A DNA stretch of 64,000 nt. It comes from Actinomucor elegans (taxonomy: Eukaryota > Mucoromycota > Mucoromycetes > Mucorales > Mucoraceae). The notes beneath the pieces are model-generated. The model was not told the DNA's origin. It was given only the letters and a program-made list of their open reading frames with translations, and ran no database searches. Below are positions 36,668 to 46,708 of this stretch, one piece after another (positions within the stretch are counted from its first letter, which is position 1; every line of letters starts with the position of its first letter). The DNA is taken from positions 2,914,001 to 2,978,000 of the forward strand of contig JAMSLZ010000005.1 in the NCBI GenBank assembly GCA_026027325.1, given 5' to 3'. Made by a program: the position numbers and the translations under genes.

Positions 36668-37735
36668 ATGCATTCATATAGCTTCACATATTCATTCTAA
36701 ACAGCTTTATTTTAAGCTTTGATTCATCATCCATATAAATCATTAATAATCATGTCATTTTTCTTCTCTTGTGCTTGATCATCTTCATTAATACATATAA
36801 TAAAATTCTTTTTGTGGTATATAGCTTGTCTTGTTTGTATGCAATTTGGTGTCTGAAAGGCAATGTTCAACAGTGAAGGAATGGATTGATTACTAATTTC
36901 TGAACTATAGAACTAGTCACTGTATATTGAAGGTGACGAACATTGTTTGATAACTGTTTACAAATATTAGAAGGTAGAAAATCATTTAAACGTCTGTGGA
37001 AGGAGTCTTTCTCTTGGTACTGAATTAGTTAGGAATATTGAAAATGGATGGTGGAGGCTTCAGTTGCTATAATGAAATATAATCGTTTCACTGAACAAAA
37101 TAGTGTATATTATATCGTGACCTAAAGTATAACTAATGTTTACTACCGTACAGAAGTATACCTGCAATGCAAAGATAATGACTGAAACAGTAATATGTAT
37201 TTATGTGTATGATCAAAGACAAATAAAAAAGCGAGATACTAATATTTTTTTAGCTGCATAATGACTGTTCATCTACATATATAGAGGAAAGGTACTACTG
37301 TATACTGTAGATGCCTTGTTTTCTGCCATTCAAACAAAATACACTATTATATATATTATACAATCTCGATCAGCGTTACATAAACACCATTTCTGGCCCA
37401 CTGCAAGCCTTCGCTATCGAGTTCCAGAGATTCAAGTAGAAGCCCAAAAATTACGATTATTACTATTGCTATGGCTGAAATTGCTAATGTCATACTCTAT
37501 TGATAACTGAGTGAACTTTATTTTCGATCACCTGGATCCTATTGTGCTACAATACTGGGATACAAATTCGGTTTGACTCCGCTTCGTGATCATGGCCTTT
37601 TTTTTTTGCTTTCTAACGATGCAAAACCCTTTCAGTCTATGGGTCTTTTCTTTTGTTACTCTTTTGCTTCTTTTGCTATCTACAAATATCTATTTGAATA
37701 AAAATCCACTTCAAACTAATACTAATACAAATACA
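36668..37735. other. Intergenic spacer, no gene recognised
   Basis: AT-rich. A 37316-37510 frame shows some coding-like text (HFWPTASLRYRVPEIQVEAQ) but lacks a true ATG and neighbours. From 37592 an in-frame ATG extends the next gene upstream through a hydrophobic stretch, treated under that gene. Confidence 0.5.
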
Positions 37736-38349
37736 ATGTCATTTCAAGTTGTTCTTCGCGAAGGTATCGTAGGGGGATTTGCTGGGCCTACTCTTAAGTA
37801 AAATACCATTCATGGCAGCTTATTCATCACGTACTAACATTATATAAAAAAGGCAAGTCGTTGATATCAAGGGAAATGAAAGTGGAGCTACTATTATGCA
37901 GGCTACTTTAAAGCCTGAATCCAAAACCGACTACCATACGCAAGCTGGAGGTGCCTCCATGTACGTGCAGTTTACCCACCAATATGTGATATAAGTTACA
38001 GATGTACTAATGATTTATATTTGATAGGGAAGAGCTATCTGATCTTTTAAGCACGTTACAGGAGAAACTCCAGGGGCTTCCTACTGAAGAACCTGTTGGC
38101 AGCGAAGACATCTACGGTCAAGATGTTTCACTTTCCTTTTTCTCGGATAATTTCCAATGGTCTAACGGTAATAACAAACAAAATATCGATTTCAGCAATA
38201 TACTTATTTTTACTTGAAAAGGAGGACCTGAAGGATGCTCTCAAGGTGAATCAAGCGTGCAAGCTACACCCGAACAAAAACAAGTCTTTAAAGATCTTGT
38301 TGATCTGGTAAAGGGATTGGGTCAGCAATATGCCATCACAGCCCAATAG
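37736..38349 (+). CDS. Small protein of 145 residues, function unknown
   Basis: Four exons, 37736-37797, 37853-37960, 38028-38167 and 38222-38349, join in frame. The protein opens MSFQVVLREGIVGGFAGPTL and includes LQGLPTEEPVGSEDIYGQD and SFFSDNFQWSNGGPEGC. The even composition and phase-consistent introns argue that it is real, and the motifs look conserved, but I cannot name the family. The first intron has a textbook TACTAAC branch site (37832-37838) but a poor acceptor (AAAAAAG). An in-frame ATG at 37592 would add 48 residues with a Leu-rich membrane-like segment. I prefer the internal ATG because the extension includes a T10 run and low-complexity sequence. It converges with the next gene, stop codons 2 bp apart. 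Confidence 0.72.
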
Positions 38350-38351
38350 TT

Positions 38352-38768
38352 TTATTTTAATTCTTCTTCTTCTGCTGCTGCTGCTGCTTTAAGTTTTGCT
38401 AATCGTTCTCGGTTTCTCTTTAATAAAACTCTATTCACATTTGCTCTTTCAATATCATTCATTTCATGCCAGTTATTGATTCGACTCATAGTTCCATTCT
38501 CATTAATAACTAAATCAAAGCCATTAGAATAAAATCAAATTCATTGACTTTTATAAAATTGTTCATTAGACTTACCAACAGGACCTAAATCTTTCAGTTT
38601 ATAGGTGTCGTTAATATCGCACTTGACAGTTTCATCGGCAGTGGAAGGAAGTGCAAGAATAGGCTTTTTCAGATCGTCAGCAGCGGTGGACATGGTTAAC
38701 TTTGTGATATAACTAGCTCTAATTGGTGGTATATTTCCTTGATGCTTCAAGATACGTCGAAGAAACAT
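38352..38768 (-). CDS. Small basic protein of 116 residues, possibly mitochondrial
   Basis: Two exons, 38576-38768 and 38352-38509, join in frame across a 66 bp intron with a CTAAT branch site. The N terminus (MFLRRILKHQGNIPPIRASY) is basic and free of acidic residues, like a mitochondrial presequence; an internal Met at residue 26 is an alternative start. The core reads DLGPVVINENGTMSRINNWH then EMNDIERANVNRVLLKRNRE, followed by an Ala/Glu/Lys tail. The GTMSRINNWHEM stretch looks like a conserved motif, but I do not know its function. Its stop is 2 bp beyond the stop of the plus-strand neighbour, so the mature 3' UTRs must overlap. Confidence 0.7.
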
Positions 38769-39507
38769 ATAAAGAAGTGATGAAAGAACAAGAAAAATTG
38801 CTCAGTTATTGGCGAAATATACAAGGTGCCGATAGCTGGGAAAAGTTCTAGAAGGACCGAGATCCTTTTTTCGAGATTAAACCTTTAATCAGAAGAAGCA
38901 TGATTCCTTATCCATATACTATTATATGTGCTAGATGATCCATGAACATTCTCAGTTTATTTCAATAGTGTTTACTTCTACTTATGATAATTCTGAGGGG
39001 TTGCTTTTCTTTCAACTTTACTAGGCTTGAATCAAAATGGACTTTTTAATTGGAGACGGCGATTAAACTATACAAAAAAGAAATTTCTTGCATTTGTTTT
39101 AAAGGCATTAACACCTAACAAAAAAGTTGAAATACATAGCAGGTGCTGCAATATTTACGTTATTTAAAGTGCAAAAAATTCATTGATATCTTATTTTTCT
39201 TAAATCGATTTATATTTAAATTTTTAAAATATTTTACTTCTGGGATTTTACACTAATGTCCTCCTCGCTTTTAAATAAGAAAAAAAAAACATAGAAAATA
39301 TAAAACATTACTACCTAATATAATGTATGGTTTGACATTATATATTATATCTCAACAACGATACTTTTACGATTAAAAAAAGTTAAGAATTAATCCGTTC
39401 TTTACGAAATATTTGATTGGAATCGGTATTTAGACATTGTCTGTGAAAATATTTCATTGGATGGCGATGATTGATTTAATGATTTTGGAGCTTCCTTAGC
39501 TTAATGG

Positions 39508-39553
<46 letters not shown>

Positions 39554-39817
39554 GAAAACTATCTAGAGATACTACTTCGTATAATAAAGGATTAGAGCTA
39601 AAGATCTTTACATCTAGACTAGCTTTTTTCTGTCCAGTATTCGGTCAAAGATATGAAAATTTGAGTGAGAGGTTTTACATAAAAAAATTCATTTTCTAAG
39701 GAAGCAATTGATTCGCCATCGGTGACTCAACTACAATTGTAGTAGTAGTAGTAGTATATACGCGATATTACAATGAGCGTGCATATTTCATTATTTTCTA
39801 CTTGTTCTTTTGTAATC
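38769..39817. other. Divergent intergenic region with long A-tract
   Basis: AT-rich shared 5' flank of the small mitochondrial-like protein gene and SPF45. It contains a 42-bp uninterrupted A-tract and a short (GTA)n run at about 39737-39755. No exon recognised. Confidence 0.6.
39508..39549 (+). repeat. A42 homopolymer tract
   Basis: Forty-two consecutive A, about 270 bp before the SPF45 start. There is no obvious processed gene or retroelement upstream of it. Length may be unreliable in the assembly. Confidence 0.95.
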
Positions 39818-41505
39818 ATGTCATTTTCTTTGTATGGTGCGCTTCCTCCGTCAAAGTCTGGAAAAGAAACAGACCACATAAAATCAGAATCAACATCTAC
39901 TGGAGGATTAAGTGGCCTTTATTCTTCATTACCTGCACCAGAATCAGGCTCAACGAACTTTAAAAAAGAATCCATCCCAACAGCTCCAACAACATCAGCT
40001 ACTACACCTACAGCACCTACAACTGCTGCAAGTTCAACAAGTACGACACCAGCAGGTAAAGATTCCTTTTTAAATTGCTCGCAAAAATCCCAATTAACAA
40101 GCACTTTACTTTTGAAGGCTGGTCAGCATTCAATAAATTTAGACCTGTTTTACGTAGACCCACCATACAGGCAAAGCCCAAGTTAAACAAGCCTTTCATT
40201 CCAACAGGTGCCACCATTGTATCTACAAAAACAATTACAAAAGAAGAAAGAGAATCAGAACTACAACAAGCCAACCAAAGAGCCGCACAAGAAACCTCTG
40301 CCAAACCAACCAATGACAATATCGATCTTGGTGCGATTCCCCTACTTACTTCTGCAGACGATGTGAATGGCTTTCGCGCGACCCAAAAGTCAAAGAAAAA
40401 GGGCAAAAAAGGCAAACATATTAATGCCAATAACGTACCTCAGCCCGTGATATTCAACATGCTGGAGGAATACGATCCACACCGACCCAACGATTACGAA
40501 CAATACAAAGAAGAGCGCAAAGAATTACGTGAAAAGCAAAAAAGACAAAGAGATTGGGAAAAGAAACACCAAGGAAGAGAAACAAGTAGATCCAAAAGTC
40601 GATCTCGCTCGCGATCACCTGCAAGCTACTATGATTCGCGTTCTCCGAGTCCAGAAGGTAACAGTGAGTTGCTATTGTATATAGATACAATGCTAATTTC
40701 GATTATTAGCTGTATACCATCGCGATTCATATCGTTCCTTGTCGCCGCCTCCAGCTCAAGAATCGACTTTGAAGATTAACGTGCAAGAAACAGCAGATGA
40801 AGCTTATAAGCGTAGAATGATGATGAGCCAGCAGCAACTCCCAAGCCCAGCACCACCAGTAGCGGAAACACCCCGACCAAGGTATGAAAACGCGTAAGTC
40901 AACTGAATGATAAAGGTAAAGACTGATGATTTTCAAAGAGTCCAAGAATCACATCCTGCTCATGACGTTGCGAGAAAAATGTTGGCTAAATATGGTTTAC
41001 AAGAAGGACAAGGTATAAAAAAAAAGTGCATCTTAATTCCTTGGATCTGATCGACTACTTTGTGCGATAGGCAAAGAAAGCACGAAAGAACAAGCCGAGC
41101 CTTTAGGTCGTGGGTTGGAGCCCATTATGACTAGCCAAGTGATTTTACTTACTAATATGGTGGGACCCGGCGAGGTAGATGATATGTTACAAGAAGAAAC
41201 AGCAGATGAATGTTCAAAATATGGCAAAGTGGAGAGATGCCTTATTTTTGAGGTAAATCAAAGCTTATCTTTTAGTGTTTAATCGGATAATTTACTAACA
41301 GAAATGATAGGTTCCTAAAGGAAAGATTTCAGACGATCGTGCTGTTCGTATCTTTGTCAAATTTTCAGAAATAGGGTCTGCCCAAAGAGCTATCAATGAT
41401 TTGAATGGACGTTTCTTTGGCGGTAGAATAGTAACCGCGTCATTTTTTGATAGCAAACGGTTTGAAAGGTTGGATTTGGCTCCTGTAAAAGAGGAATTCT
41501 ATTAA
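39818..41505 (+). CDS. SPF45: SPF45/RBM17 splicing factor
   Basis: Second-step and alternative-splicing factor. Six exons, 39818-40055, 40118-40657, 40710-40881, 40939-41012, 41071-41252 and 41311-41505, give 466 residues. The start MSFSLYGALPPSK fits the SPF45 opening (MSLYDDLG); an in-frame ATG 45 bp upstream is possible. GWSAFNKFRPVLRRP is near residue 80. A Lys/Arg/Glu and RS-like region follows (about 190-250). The G-patch area reads RKMLAKYGLQEGQG, but its second half (LGKHEQGLSTAL in human) is replaced by KESTKEQAEPLGRG. The C-terminal UHM/RRM is well kept: VILLTNMVGPGEVDDMLQEE, ECSKYGKVERCLIFE, DRAVRIFVKFSEI and DLNGRFFGGRIV (the RXF-type loop). Confidence 0.93.
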
Positions 41506-42900
41506 AGATTCTATAATAAATTTTGGTCATTCTTGTATATAATCTTATTTCAGCTCAAAACTTAACTAAATATTATTAATATACCCACTCTTTCAAGTTA
41601 CCACTAAAACAAGAACACATTTACCATAGTGAAATTGATTATCTTTGTTCTTTACAAGATAAACTGAGATAAACGGATTACGTTTCCTTGGCAGCTCATA
41701 ATTAGTCAAGTATGTGAGTAATATAAGAGGGAGGCTTATTCTATTCCTATCATGTCTCCATTATTAATAGGTTTAGTAGTAGTGTTGTCGTATATATAAC
41801 TCCAGTCACGATTATATAAATTATCTTTTAAAGTGCATTCTACTACTGCTCTATATAAATGGTTGGATACACTTATACAAGCTTCTGTAACTTTAGAGGC
41901 TCGCATTGTAAACTAATTCTAAGTTGAATACACGTTAAAAAATTAATGTAAATGCAATAGAACATGCTTCATAAAATAAGTATGTCTTAAAAATGTAGTG
42001 AGTTAGGGTAAGCGTACTCGAACCTCTTGGTACTTATTAAGAGTGTCTGTAGAATAGTGTAAGCTCCAGAAATATACTTAATGAACCTTATAAAATTTGC
42101 CATGATTTATATATCTTCGTAGACATAATGGGTTACTAAAGAAGACTTTGAATTAAATGTGTATACAATTAATTGATCTGTATTTATTTTATTTTACTTT
42201 ATTTTATTGCACATAAAGGACTACTTGGAAGCGTAAAATCGAAGAACCATATAAAAATGAGTATAACTCATGTAAATATCAATATTTAATAATGAAATTT
42301 GCATATTTTTTACAACATTCGATCTACAGCTTAGTTGTGTCCAAACTTCATTAAAAAAAAACTTAGCATTGAACCGTACACTTTCTTATACAAAAGTCAA
42401 AATGGAAAAGCTATCAATAGCTATAAATATATGACTGCATCCTAACCTACTTGGTTAAAGTGTTATGACCTTTTTCTGTGGAAGTTTTAATAAAGAATAT
42501 ATAGTATCCTGTCGCGAGTTCTCTGTGGTTTTTAAACTGAATCAGTTGGACTTTGCTAGTGCTGACAAGGTTCGCCTACAGTTTTCTATATTTAACTTTT
42601 AAATGTAAATCTGGATGATCCACAAGCAACTAACATATCTTATAAACCAACGTATTTAGCAGTACATTAGTGGCTGACATTAGAATGCATACATTTGATT
42701 AATTAGTTTTTAATAATCCTTACGCAACTCGATCTTTCTGGGTTTTTAAAGTTGCGTTGGATGGGCAGTACATATATATAATACTATAGCATCCATTAAA
42801 GCCGTGATTTAATTCAGATATCGTGTGTATACTGTACATTAATAGCTGACGGTAAATTTCATCCATTTTAAATGAACCAGTTCTAATGATTCATACATTT

Positions 42901-42972
42901 TCTGACTGATTTTGGCCTAATACTGTGTCTGATTGATGTGCCATACTCAGAATGAGTTGTTGAATCTACTTA
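42901..42972 (+). repeat. Dispersed intergenic repeat, full-length-looking copy
   Basis: TGACTGATTTTGGCCTAATA then CTGTGTCTGATTGATGTGCC then ATACTCAGAATGAGTTGTTG and AATCTACT. The right half is the best preserved in the window. Confidence 0.6.
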
Positions 42973-43169
42973 TTATATGTTGCATAACTGTAATTTAATC
43001 AGTATATTTTATTAACTGAATCATTTTTGTTTTATTCAAACTTGATTTACAAATATACTTGTTTATAAATATAGAATATATGAAATATATATAATTTATA
43101 ATTTATCGTTAACAGTATGATATACTCGCTCTACTTCCAGTCAAATCAGAAGTTTAACTAATGCAGTAG

Positions 43170-43227
43170 TTTATTTTAAACATGCCCCAGTAACCAGATG
43201 TGACATTGGACCGAGATCTGTTAGAGG
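43170..43227 (-). repeat. Dispersed intergenic repeat, degenerate copy
   Basis: The minus strand reads ACAGATCTCGGTCCAATGTC then ACATCTGGTTACTGGGGCAT. The core is intact; the right half is diverged. Confidence 0.55.
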
Positions 43228-44028
43228 TTTGTAGGTATTGGGTTTCAGCGTCAATATTGAAATTTGAGATAAAAGTACAGATATGTACTTTTGACTTGAA
43301 TTTCAGACGTCGCCTTTAACGATTTACTAAAGACATAGATGCATACTTAATATAAACTTGTTTTTATATTCCGAAATAAAAATTCATATTTTTCTGTATA
43401 CTGCATACTAATATAGGTCAAGTATATAGCCAAACTTAAACGCGAAATCACATCCACATTATGCGGTTGTTAGTTATGCATTGCCTTTAGCAACACTCGT
43501 TTTCGACACGCGCTAATGACAAGGTGGAATTATAGACTTTCTGCTAAGGTCGGGCTAAAAAACACCATGATACCAGGCGATGGTAATACTGTACGGTGGC
43601 TATATGCTTCTAAAGGAAATGCTGACTGTCTTGTTACGCCTTAAATGCGAGACATAGACACTTAAAAGATTTTTGTATCACATGAAGCATCATTACTTTT
43701 TTTTCCAACACTAGAGTATTAACTGTATTAAAAGGTACTAATGTACATTATAGCGCATTACTACATTGAACCTCTGTATTAAGAGACAGTATATATCTAT
43801 AATAACACGTATTCTCAGTTTATTACAAACGATTTTACATAGAATGTTATTGTCTTTCATCACCCTTACTTTTACGTCACTCAATATCGCACCTGTATTT
43901 CTTTACGCAGTTAAATATTTGAACATAATATGCTTGCGTTCATGCTCAAACAGCAAAGCTATACAACTTGAGGTTATTCCAGTGAAAATACTTACTTTTT
44001 TTGTTTTATTTTATTTTTATTAGATTAT

Positions 44029-44955
44029 TTATTCCTTATCAATTGAATATTCAAAACTTTTTTCAGTTAAAAGGGTAGTCAGAAAATGCGACTTACTGTC
44101 TTTGATGAGGTGGATATCATGGTTACTACAGGTAAAAACAAGGTTGATATGGTGGCTGATAGTTTCTATCACAAACTTTCTGTCCTCAATGCGTTGCCTA
44201 GATTTACTGTTGAAATAATCATCTAAAGCAGCAAAAATAACAGGCTCTTCTTCTTCATTATATGAGAAGTTGTCATAATCTGCATCACTAAGGTAAATCA
44301 GAACCTCTTTCTTGTTGAAATTCAAATTGATAAACCCAGGAAATCTATTTTCAATCTGCCTTAGGAAGTAGTTGATGATAATACACTTGCTGGAGAATGT
44401 ATCTTCACTTCCAATGGCTATTCTAATAGCGTCGATCTTTGTTTTGATTTTGTCGATATAGCCCGTATAGTTAATGTAATCATAAATCTGTTTTTTTACC
44501 GCTGCATCTGTCAATTTGACCCCATTCTTCAAAGCTTTCGCTTTCCGATCCTCTACTTCCACCAAGTAACTCTTTTTGAGGCCAGGCAGCATCTCGGCGC
44601 CTTCTTTTTCATATTTTTTTAGCAGATAGTGCCTTCGATTGGCTTTCGCGTTTTTCGATGCCTCTCTTTCTTTTTTAATATTCTTTCTGTAGTATCTCGC
44701 ATTGGATGCAGCTCTACCACCATTTTCAGGCCTTCCTATTGTTGTTATCCAGTTTTTGTTATGTTGGAAGAGCAAGTGATGCTTAAGGCTAGTGGTTCTC
44801 GCGAAAATGCCTTGACAATCTGGGCATTGAATGGTTCCTTGGGGAATCTCCACTTCTTCCGCGTCAAGTAAGCGTGCTTCCTTGCGAGCTTTCGCTCTTC
44901 TTTGAATGTGCTCATGAGTGGGTATTCTTCTGCTCTTTTTTGTTGGTACGGTCAT
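44029..44955 (-). CDS. Single C2H2 zinc-finger protein, lineage-restricted candidate
   Basis: Single exon, 308 residues from the ATG at 44955. The basic N terminus (KKSRRIPTHEHIQRRAKARK) is followed by one C2H2 finger, CPDCQGIFARTTSLKHHLLF plus QH (C2-x12-H-x4-H, about 44-66). A Lys/Arg-rich helical stretch (NARYYRKNIKKEREASKNAK) and an uncharacterised 150-residue C-terminal region with an acidic patch (YNEEEEPVIFAALDDYF) follow. No second finger or transposase catalytic motif was seen. It stands alone between two repeat-bearing spacers. It may be a transcription regulator or a domesticated mobile-element protein; neither is shown. Confidence 0.65.
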   Translation of the reverse strand: MTVPTKKSRRIPTHEHIQRRAKARKEARLLDAEEVEIPQGTIQCPDCQGIFARTTSLKHHLLFQHNKNWITTIGRPENGGRAASNARYYRKNIKKEREASKNAKANRRHYLLKKYEKEGAEMLPGLKKSYLVEVEDRKAKALKNGVKLTDAAVKKQIYDYINYTGYIDKIKTKIDAIRIAIGSEDTFSSKCIIINYFLRQIENRFPGFINLNFNKKEVLIYLSDADYDNFSYNEEEEPVIFAALDDYFNSKSRQRIEDRKFVIETISHHINLVFTCSNHDIHLIKDSKSHFLTTLLTEKSFEYSIDKE

Positions 44956-45032
44956 TTGAAAGTGTAAAAGCAAAGGAAATATTTTTGGCGGCTCAGATCA
45001 TGCCTTTTGAGTAAATAATTTTCTGGGAGGCC

Positions 45033-45037
45033 ATTGG
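45033..45037 (-). promoter_or_regulatory. CCAAT box upstream of the C2H2 gene
   Basis: CCAAT on the coding strand, 78 bp before the start codon, in a locally GC-richer patch. A weak but well-placed match to the Hap/NF-Y site. Confidence 0.3.
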
Positions 45038-45328
45038 CTGCTTTAGTCACAGCGGTAACCTAACCTTTGTAGCTTTTAACCTAATATATGCTGGTCTATG
45101 CAGGTGCCTGGCGTATTTTTCATTTACTAAGTATTGATAAGCGTCTGAAGATGGATTGTGGAAGGAAAAACTGGTCACTATTAACAACGTGAAGCATTAT
45201 GTCATCGAAAAAAGACGCACCAGAATGATCCGATGGTTTGTTAAACATTTGGTAACTGAATCACTTCTAATTTGGAAGCTCCGTTACAGCTTAAAATCTG
45301 CCCATTCGCTCCTTTGTATCTTATATCT

Positions 45329-45358
45329 AACAACAACAACAACAACAACAACAACAAA
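45329..45358 (+). repeat. (CAA)n microsatellite
   Basis: About ten CAA units in intergenic DNA. Confidence 0.95.
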
Positions 45359-45960
45359 ACTAACAGAGTATATCTGGAATGTTAAATAAGTTAGTTCTAT
45401 TAGAATTTATACCTTTAAACTGCATTTATACTATTTAAAAGTGATACAATAGAAATAATATTACGAGATTATTATCTTGATTTTCATTTTCCGTCGGTAT
45501 TTTAATTACTGTGAACTAGCATACAATAAAAGTAATCCCACAATTAAACATGAACCGAATAGATCAAGTATCATTCAATACTTCTCTCAGTCTATGAGAT
45601 TATCCTAATAAGTCAGCTTTTTTTACTAGTTTCAAAAACGCAACCATAGCCTGACTGTTATATATGCAATAAAATATATCAATATTGATGCATTCTTTCT
45701 ATTCCAGCAAAACTAGTTAAGAATTGCGCTTTTAAAAGATGTTCATGGCTTTAAAGAAAGCAGAAATGATTTACCAGAGTTATTAATAAGTTGCCTTCGA
45801 GCATTCCTCAGAAATAGTCGCATTTCCTCTAGTCCTCTATCAGCTTCATTCTCTTCTATAATATCAGCTTAGTTAAATTTTATTCATCATATCATTTTAA
45901 TTTGCACCCACTTTTTTGATTGAGTCCTTATTCCACACGTTGCATTTCAGTAACTCTAAA

Positions 45961-46010
45961 TTTTTTGACCAGTCCCGATCTAACATCGCATTCAATTATC
46001 AGTATATGCT
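45961..46010 (+). repeat. Dispersed intergenic repeat, degenerate copy
   Basis: GACCAGTCCCGATCTAACAT then CGCATTCAATTATCAGTATA. About 35 bp further, ATTTAGCTGAAATG also follows the copy at 61361, so the element may extend beyond 70 bp. Confidence 0.45.
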
Positions 46011-46708
46011 TATAATAAATCAATTCATCTACCAGAATCTTTATTTAGCTGAAATGTGTGTAAATAAATTATGGCTGACAGTAAATTGCATATATTGTAA
46101 GCTTACTAGATCTTATGATTGCTTGTCTTTACCCATCCTGCTTATATGGCGTATCTTATAAATAGTCTACATTCATAATGATCTACTACGTATACTAGAG
46201 CTTTTGTTTAGCTGAATCAAAGTAAACATTTTATTTCTATTTTTCAAACAATTAACTGCAAATCATTTGCTTTCCCAATAGTCTTAATTTAATCTATAAG
46301 TCTCTCAACCGTTCTCAGTCAAATGATGTATCGAGTTGAATATAAATTGAACTCCACTACAAAAAAGGACTATAACAATTTGATTAAATCGACTGTGCAA
46401 TCTGTTTAAGGATGTAAAAGGAAAAACAAGGTTTAGATATTGCACAGCTTGGCATCTCTTGTTAAATATGATATTACTATTAAATGCCAAATTAGATGAG
46501 ATGGGATCATCTTAAAAACGTACTATAATGTTTAAATCTTGGCATCGCATAATATCGTCTAGTAGGTGCATGTGTACTTTAGACTGTATGTTAGCTACCA
46601 TCATCATTGGTCAGCGAATACTTCTTTATTATAATGAATGGTCTAATTACTAAAGCCTAATAAACAATGTCTGATAATAAAGAGAACGTATCGAACTGTA
46701 AACACCGT

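Larger units (their letters stand above)
41506..44028. other. Convergent spacer of 2.5 kb, AT-rich, repeat-bearing
   Basis: No gene recognised. Contains at least two dispersed-repeat copies in opposite orientation (42901 plus, 43170 minus). A weak (TTTTA)n run lies at about 42180-42207. Confidence 0.6.
44956..46708. other. Intergenic spacer between the C2H2 gene and STT4
   Basis: AT-rich. Holds a (CAA)n tract, one dispersed-repeat copy at 45961 and a worn one at about 46296. Several short frames have no support. Confidence 0.55.
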
